This document shows, one piece after another, positions 60,080-64,000 of a stretch of DNA of 64,000 nt. Numbering within the stretch: position 1 is the stretch's first letter; each line of letters starts with the position of its first letter. This DNA comes from Amniculibacterium aquaticum (GTDB taxonomy: Bacteria > Bacteroidota > Bacteroidia > Flavobacteriales > Weeksellaceae), in the NCBI RefSeq assembly GCF_003852705.1, contig NZ_REFA01000012.1, forward strand, positions 18,611 through 82,610, written 5' to 3'. The translations under genes were made by a program, and so were the position numbers. Under the pieces are notes generated by a model, which ran no database searches, was not told the DNA's origin, and worked only from the letters and a program-made list of their open reading frames with translations.

Positions 60080-60444
60080 ATAGAAAAAGGATAGCCAATA
60101 ATGACTACCCTCGTGTGTGTTAATCAAACCAAAGAATATATCTCTTTTAGTTCAGACCAAAGATACTATTTTTACACTATTGTACAATACCTTAATAAAT
60201 ATTTCTTCCATTCTTATTTCTTGATAATGTAGGGTTGTGTTGTCAGCTTACAAAACAAAACAAGCATTGTTGGAAATCGAGTTTAGATTTTTGGTTTAGT
60301 GTTTCTGTATTTTTGAGGGGGGCGGTAAAAAAATAAACGCTTAAAGGTTCAGATTTTATTTTCGCCCTGCATATATATCTACCCTTACAGTAATCCATAA
60401 ACACTTCATCAGGGATATATATCTTGTTTTGTTTTTTGGTAACT

Positions 60445-60467
60445 AAAAAACCACCTTATTAGGGTGG
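60445..60467 (-). terminator. terminator of the element's minus-strand genes
   Basis: CCACC/GGTGG stem (7 bp with extension), short loop and six T on the minus strand, just beyond the stop of the 102-aa gene. Confidence 0.75.
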
Positions 60468-60474
60468 CTTTGTT

Positions 60475-60783
60475 TTAATTTTGATTATTGTAGGCTTCAC
60501 ATTTCAGCTTATCAATTTGAAATAGTCTTTCGGCTTCTTCTATGGTTAAAATTTGAAGTCTGTCAATCTCTCTTTTTAACCTGCCTTTTCTCCATCTTAT
60601 AGCGTAGCCGTGTTCATCTACAAAATTGTAATTCCATTCGTACTTTGGCGTTCTTGCCATTACATCACTATTCCATTTATGGATAATGTTATGCCTTTCT
60701 TTTGAGGTTAAAGCTTCAATCTCTGCCCTTGTTGGCTTGTGTATTGCAAGGTCTATGCTTTTAAAATACTTTAATTGTTTCAT
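60475..60783 (-). CDS. unknown 102-aa protein of the mobile element
   Basis: Basic, helical protein (MKQLKYFKSIDLAIHKPTR, then TSKERHNIIHKWNSDV) with no family I recognise and no signal peptide. Starts 13 bp after the primase-like gene, so it is the last gene of that unit. It could be a regulatory, packaging or recombination accessory protein. Confidence 0.7.
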   Translation of the reverse strand: MKQLKYFKSIDLAIHKPTRAEIEALTSKERHNIIHKWNSDVMARTPKYEWNYNFVDEHGYAIRWRKGRLKREIDRLQILTIEEAERLFQIDKLKCEAYNNQN

Positions 60784-60796
60784 TGTATCCTTTGTT

Positions 60797-62053
60797 TTAG
60801 GTGGTTAAAGTAATATCGTTGTAGGTGTTGGGTTTATACTGTATTTGTTTCTTGATAAATAGACAAGTGATGAGGTCTTTTATTTCTAAAATGTGGGGTT
60901 TATTATCTTTCAGGAATGATGTCATTCTTTCAATTAATGTAGGTTCTTTTATAACCTCATCTTTACCAATAAGACTTTCTGCCAAATACTTAAAGTCATC
61001 ATTACTTATATGATTGAGTGCAGTTAGTAGCCTTTCTTCTTCTGTATAGCTGTCATAAGGTTTTGTTTTCTTTGTGATAAACTCCGACCTATCCAGCTTT
61101 ATTAAAAAGTCTGCAATATCCGAACCTTTGTCTTTTTCTTCCTGCGTGGCTATTCTTTCTAACAAGTCAATCATTTTAAACTTTGCACCGTGCAATTGCT
61201 TTTGATGTTCTTTGACTTTAGTTTCCCATTCTTTAAAAGTACCACCATCTTTGGATAGGTCGGGCAATACATATATGAACCGTCCTTGTAGTGCTTTTAT
61301 CTTATCAAATGAAAGACTACTTTTATTGTACACGGCTAACCAAATAATATCTTTTAATGGCTCAAAGTGTTTAAAGAATAGTGTGCATATAATTGCTGTC
61401 TTTGGAGCTTCTACCAGTCCTATTTTAGCGTTTGGATATTGCTTTAATAGATGGCTTCCAAATAGGCAATTTATTTTTTTATCTTGACTTTTATACTTCA
61501 ATAACCATTCGGGGGTTGGCTTTACATTCCTTTCAATTATTGAGTGTAGAAAAGTTGTTGAGGTTGTGTGATTATCTTCGTCAAAGCCTTTAACCTGTAT
61601 AGCATTTACCCTGTTCAATTCGTCAATAAAAGGAAATGTAACCGCACCAGTAATTAAGTCTGTTCCTAAATAATACCTCTCTATTACTTCCGTAACCTCA
61701 TCAAGTGGATAGTATTTGAGTAGGTTATTTACAAAAGTATTCTCATCATAACCTTGTAGGGTCTTTTTAAAGGTTTCAAAGTCAAAATAAAATACTTCTC
61801 TTTGTTGAGGTTTGAAAGGTTTAGGCTGTTTAAACCGTCTTTGATAAGGTGTAAACTCTTTCTTTCCGTAACCTGCTTTGAATGGGTTTAGATGATAATT
61901 ACATTCATCTAATCGGTCGCATTTGCCAAACTCATCGGGTAGTAGTTCTTTACTCTCATTGTCAATGTAACGAACAAATCTCTTTTTATGGCATTGCGGA
62001 CAAATGTGTTTTTTTGATGATGGGTCGAGTGAATATTGATAGGAATTAGTCAT
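60797..62053 (-). CDS. DUF6371-type primase-like replication protein
   Basis: 418-aa protein. The N-terminal zinc ribbon (CPQCHKKRFVRY followed by GKCDRLDECNYH) and the later toprim-like block (NCLFGSHLLKQ, IGLVEAPKTAII, RFIYVLPDLSKDGGTFKEW) match the DUF6371/PG0870-like proteins of Bacteroidota mobile elements. These resemble primases with degenerate toprim domains. The motif IGLVEAPKT stands where a toprim Glu is expected, so catalytic activity is plausible. Two AAGGTTTA-type motifs (61816-61836) lie inside its 5' part. Confidence 0.78.
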   Translation of the reverse strand: MTNSYQYSLDPSSKKHICPQCHKKRFVRYIDNESKELLPDEFGKCDRLDECNYHLNPFKAGYGKKEFTPYQRRFKQPKPFKPQQREVFYFDFETFKKTLQGYDENTFVNNLLKYYPLDEVTEVIERYYLGTDLITGAVTFPFIDELNRVNAIQVKGFDEDNHTTSTTFLHSIIERNVKPTPEWLLKYKSQDKKINCLFGSHLLKQYPNAKIGLVEAPKTAIICTLFFKHFEPLKDIIWLAVYNKSSLSFDKIKALQGRFIYVLPDLSKDGGTFKEWETKVKEHQKQLHGAKFKMIDLLERIATQEEKDKGSDIADFLIKLDRSEFITKKTKPYDSYTEEERLLTALNHISNDDFKYLAESLIGKDEVIKEPTLIERMTSFLKDNKPHILEIKDLITCLFIKKQIQYKPNTYNDITLTT

Positions 62054-62103
62054 TTTTTATCAATTTATAAGTTGTTGAAATTCAGCATTTTAGAAGATCG
62101 AAT

Positions 62104-62309
62104 AAGGTTTAAGGAAATCAACAAGGTTTAAACCTTATTTTTAGCACTTTTTCATTACATAGTTTAAACCTTGCTAAACCTTATTTATTCCTTTGTTTAT
62201 CGGTGTTTTAGCTCTTATGGTTTAAAGGTTTAAACCTTGCTTCTAAACCGTCAAAAGTAACATGGTTTAAAGGTTTAGCCGTATATATAATACGGCAAAC
62301 CTAAACCTT
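62104..62309. repeat. iteron-like repeat cluster (AAGGTTTA / TAAACCTT)
   Basis: About nine copies of AAGGTTTA or its complement in roughly 200 bp, including two perfect 14-bp palindromes (62123-62136 and 62225-62238) and a GCCGTAT/ATACGGC hairpin (62278-62296). It fills the gap between the ATPase and primase genes. Candidate replication origin or operator. Confidence 0.85.
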
Positions 62310-63449
62310 GTGAAAGAAATTAGTATTTAGAGTGTATGGTTTCCGTGGTTGGGATTGTATTATTCTTCCCTCTAATTTTAATTTTGATACCAGCTCTTTC
62401 GCATCGTTATTGCCAATGCTTATCTTATATTTCTCTTTGAGTGCTACTTTAATATCAGTCCACAAATTAGAATATCCAATTTCTTTATTTTTTGAGAATA
62501 GAGTATTTAGAATATCTGTTATTTTGAGGTCGTCAATAGTTGGACTACTACTTCTTTCTCTTGATGATGTTGATGGTGTGTAGTCTGTAATATAGGGTAG
62601 TCCATCGCTGTCAATCTCAAACGCTAAACCATCAAAGTCTTTATCTCTGCTTTCTGTTACCTCAATAAGTGATATATCTTTATTATCTTTCGCTCTTGAT
62701 ATAGAAAGTACGGTTTGAGCTTTATTTACTAATTCAGTGCCTAAATGTCCTCTTGCATTGGTATCGCCTTTGTTTTGATGTAGGACTGTTGTAATATGTA
62801 TATTGTATTCCTCAGTCCATTGCAGTAAGTATGTAGATAGTAAGGTAGCTTGTTGTTCATCATTGATTGAGTAGGTTAAATCTCGAATACCATCAATAAA
62901 AACATAACCTAAATTTTCAGTTGTTTTAATTGCGTAGTCAATGAGTTCAAGTCGCTTCGTTGGTTCAAATCCTCTAAAACGATAAACCTTTAAATTATCA
63001 AAGTTTTCCCCCGCAATAGCTCCTATTCTTTTATGCAATTTCTGTACATGATATTCTCCTTGCTCGGTATCGAAATAAAGCACTTTCTTTTTATCGTTTG
63101 GCAAATGTCCTGTTATTGTAGCGTTGGTGTCGCAGGATAGTAATGCACCTGCTATCATTGATAAGAAAAATGATTTACGGCTCTTTGCCTTGCCTGTAAT
63201 TAAGCTAAAATTCCCCAATGAACCAAATATCTCTCCGCTTATTTTCAAGGCTGTTTTTTCAGCTTGTAGCGATTTGTTCATATCTGATTCTACACTATCT
63301 AATTGTAATTGTAATTGACTTTTTTCATTTACTTCATCAAAAGCATTAGCCATATCTCCAGTAGTTATAACGCTAAATTTAGGATTAATTTTTGTATCTT
63401 TGCCTTGTACTATTTCTTCCACAAGGCTTTGGTTATTAATATTTTCCAT
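62301..63449 (-). CDS. RepA-like AAA ATPase of the mobile element
   Basis: 382-aa RecA/AAA_25-type ATPase. A Walker A-like segment SLITGKAKSRKSFFLS carries a KAKSRKS form instead of GKT, and a Walker B-like strand LGYVFIDGIRDL follows. HQNKGDTNARGHLGTELVNKA and ESRDKDFDG are typical of the RepA-like proteins of Bacteroidota mobile elements, which load or act as a replicative helicase. Starts 8 bp after the HTH gene; ends inside the repeat cluster. Confidence 0.8.
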   Translation of the reverse strand: MENINNQSLVEEIVQGKDTKINPKFSVITTGDMANAFDEVNEKSQLQLQLDSVESDMNKSLQAEKTALKISGEIFGSLGNFSLITGKAKSRKSFFLSMIAGALLSCDTNATITGHLPNDKKKVLYFDTEQGEYHVQKLHKRIGAIAGENFDNLKVYRFRGFEPTKRLELIDYAIKTTENLGYVFIDGIRDLTYSINDEQQATLLSTYLLQWTEEYNIHITTVLHQNKGDTNARGHLGTELVNKAQTVLSISRAKDNKDISLIEVTESRDKDFDGLAFEIDSDGLPYITDYTPSTSSRERSSSPTIDDLKITDILNTLFSKNKEIGYSNLWTDIKVALKEKYKISIGNNDAKELVSKLKLEGRIIQSQPRKPYTLNTNFFHKV

Positions 63450-63457
63450 CGCCTTTT

Positions 63458-63733
63458 TTATTTAATGGGTTGAAACAAGTTTTCGATGTCTTCTCTTTTG
63501 TAGTAACGCTTACCGCCAATACCGTGCAATTGTAGTTTACCTGCTTTCTCCCAATGCCAAAGAGTGCTACTACTTGCTAACTTACCTCTAACTTCACTTT
63601 TAGGGATAAATTCAGACAATAGACCTTTTTGGGGTTCTTCTTGCTTTTCGATAAGTAAACGAGTTAGTTCATTTACTTTCTCCGTTAAATCTGCCACCGC
63701 TTGTGGTAACATCTCGAATGAAAAATTGCTCAT
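63458..63733 (-). CDS. HTH/excisionase-like protein
   Basis: 91-aa protein: helical N-terminus with a coiled-coil stretch (ADLTEKVNELTRLLIEK), then a MerR-type winged HTH (SSTLWHWEKAGKLQLHGIGG, KRYYKREDIENLF), the HTH_17/excisionase pattern. Such proteins control excision or the replication genes of integrated elements. First gene of the visible element unit. Confidence 0.82.
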   Translation of the reverse strand: MSNFSFEMLPQAVADLTEKVNELTRLLIEKQEEPQKGLLSEFIPKSEVRGKLASSSTLWHWEKAGKLQLHGIGGKRYYKREDIENLFQPIK

Positions 63734-63854
63734 AATAATATTTTTTAGAACATTATAAAGCCAATATAAACGCTAATCTCATTTTCCCATTTTTGCTTAA
63801 TTTCGATTTTGTTTTTTCGTTGGTTAGCTTGTTCGGGTTGGATAAGTGTAAAAT

Positions 63855-63884
63855 AAAAAACTCCATAACATTGTTATTATGGAG
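63855..63884 (-). terminator. terminator between an upstream gene and the HTH gene
   Basis: CTCCATAA (63861-63868) and TTATGGAG (63877-63884), 8-nt loop; T-rich on the minus strand at 63855-63860 (AAAAAA on the plus). It would end the gene entering from the right edge. Confidence 0.7.
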
Positions 63885-63891
63885 CAAAGTT

Positions 63892-63942
63892 GAACGGTAC
63901 AGAACGGCACAAAAACGGTACACTGTACTATGCTGTACTATT
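63892..63942 (+). repeat. short repeats of about 10-bp period
   Basis: GAACGGTACA, GAACGGCACA, AAACGGTACA, then CTGTACTATG and CTGTACTATT follow one another at about 10-bp intervals, one DNA turn, directly around the stop codon of the right-edge gene. Likely binding sites of a recombination or control protein. Confidence 0.6.
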
Positions 63943-64000
63943 TTATATTTTTATTTATATACGCTTCTAATTCATTCGGATATTCTGAAAGCTCTAATAC
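63938..64000 (-). CDS. 3' end of a gene entering from the right
   Basis: An open frame reads in from the right edge and stops at TAG (63940-63938), giving the tail VLELSEYPNELEAYINKNIK. Only 20 residues are visible; identity is unknown. The position upstream of the HTH gene is where an integrase or control gene is often found. Confidence 0.45.
   Translation of the reverse strand, partial: VLELSEYPNELEAYINKNIK

Larger units (their letters stand above)
60002..64000. mobile_element. integrated mobile or satellite-like element, partial
   Basis: From the tRNA 3' end to the window edge the gene content changes to mobile-element types: an excisionase-like HTH protein, a RepA-like ATPase, a DUF6371 primase-like protein, a small unknown protein, iteron-like repeats and several short direct repeats. 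Genes read toward the tRNA. No integrase, mobilisation or structural phage gene is visible; the element continues past 64000, so both its type and far att site are unknown. 60002-60474 has no gene: only the tRNA terminator, TTGTACAA repeats and the 60445 hairpin. Confidence 0.7.

Noticed and set aside
60058..60188. TTGTACAA repeats as a CRISPR array
   Set aside because: Two adjacent 11-bp units with no spacers and no cas genes.
62104..62309. repeat cluster as a terminator of the RepA-like gene
   Set aside because: Only the GCCGTAT/ATACGGC hairpin could act so; the many palindromic copies extend about 200 bp and lack a T tract.

Overview
The window looks like a chromosomal segment of a low-GC Bacteroidota bacterium, most likely class Flavobacteriia and probably the Chryseobacterium/Weeksellaceae side. 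The grounds are the recurrent Bacteroidota-type promoter (TTG, a spacer of about 17-23 bp, then TAnnTTTG), many families largely confined to or typical of the phylum (DUF4292, DUF4254, DUF2851, the DUF6371-type replication protein, a BshA enzyme of bacillithiol synthesis), and weak or absent Shine-Dalgarno sequences. The genus is inferred from gene content only. No database search was possible.

Layout. 1-239 is the 5' part of a SMUG2-type uracil-DNA glycosylase. 297-9477 (minus strand) is a nearly complete aerobic phenylacetate catabolic cluster in transcription order paaE, an 84-aa unknown, paaA, paaB, paaC, paaD, paaG, paaH, paaI, paaZ: epoxidation of phenylacetyl-CoA, isomerisation, ring hydrolysis and beta-oxidation. 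A strong terminator hairpin lies between paaG and paaH. 9576-12167 is a two-gene envelope unit (unknown secreted protein plus an OmpA-domain protein), divergent from clpB (12419-15010), which is followed by a short promoter-terminator unit that may be a small RNA. 15175-18926 (minus) is a tight five-gene cassette: a DUF2589 protein, two unknown proteins, a cytoplasmic subtilisin-like protease and a one-domain I9-like protein. This is the best candidate in the window for an undescribed system.

19083-35417 is mostly core metabolism and envelope: a dienoyl-CoA-reductase-like SDR, an M16 peptidase, dihydroorotase, a polysaccharide flippase and sugar nucleotidyltransferase, a run from DUF4292 and an EnvC-like protein through TatA, DUF4254, a lipoprotein and RibA, then DUF4126, purine nucleoside phosphorylase, RsmE and TsaD. 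TsaD is divergent from the giant tamB gene with 4 bp between start codons. 40322-42478 carries an Lrp regulator and a probable nitrosative-stress group (membrane protein, Fe-S Rrf2 regulator, RIC/YtfE repair protein). 42533-58623 holds an AddA/RecB-like helicase-nuclease, envelope proteins, a GH3/bshA/DUF2851/PspC-like/GNAT operon, an orphan contractile-tail tube protein, a Tyr/Gly-rich secreted protein, split transketolase and a TrmH-like methylase. An asparaginase gene precedes tRNA-Ser(GGA).

From the tRNA-Ser to the right edge (60002-64000) the sequence is a mobile or satellite-like element: HTH protein, RepA-like ATPase, primase-like DUF6371 protein and a small unknown, all reading toward the tRNA. 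At least nine copies of an AAGGTTTA-type motif, including two perfect 14-bp palindromes, lie between the ATPase and primase genes and look like an origin or operator. No integrase is visible; it may lie beyond the right edge.

Three copies of a roughly 100-bp repeat (2833-2931, 20082-20184, 58721-58824) with conserved ends and a variable palindromic centre lie in the same orientation between genes.
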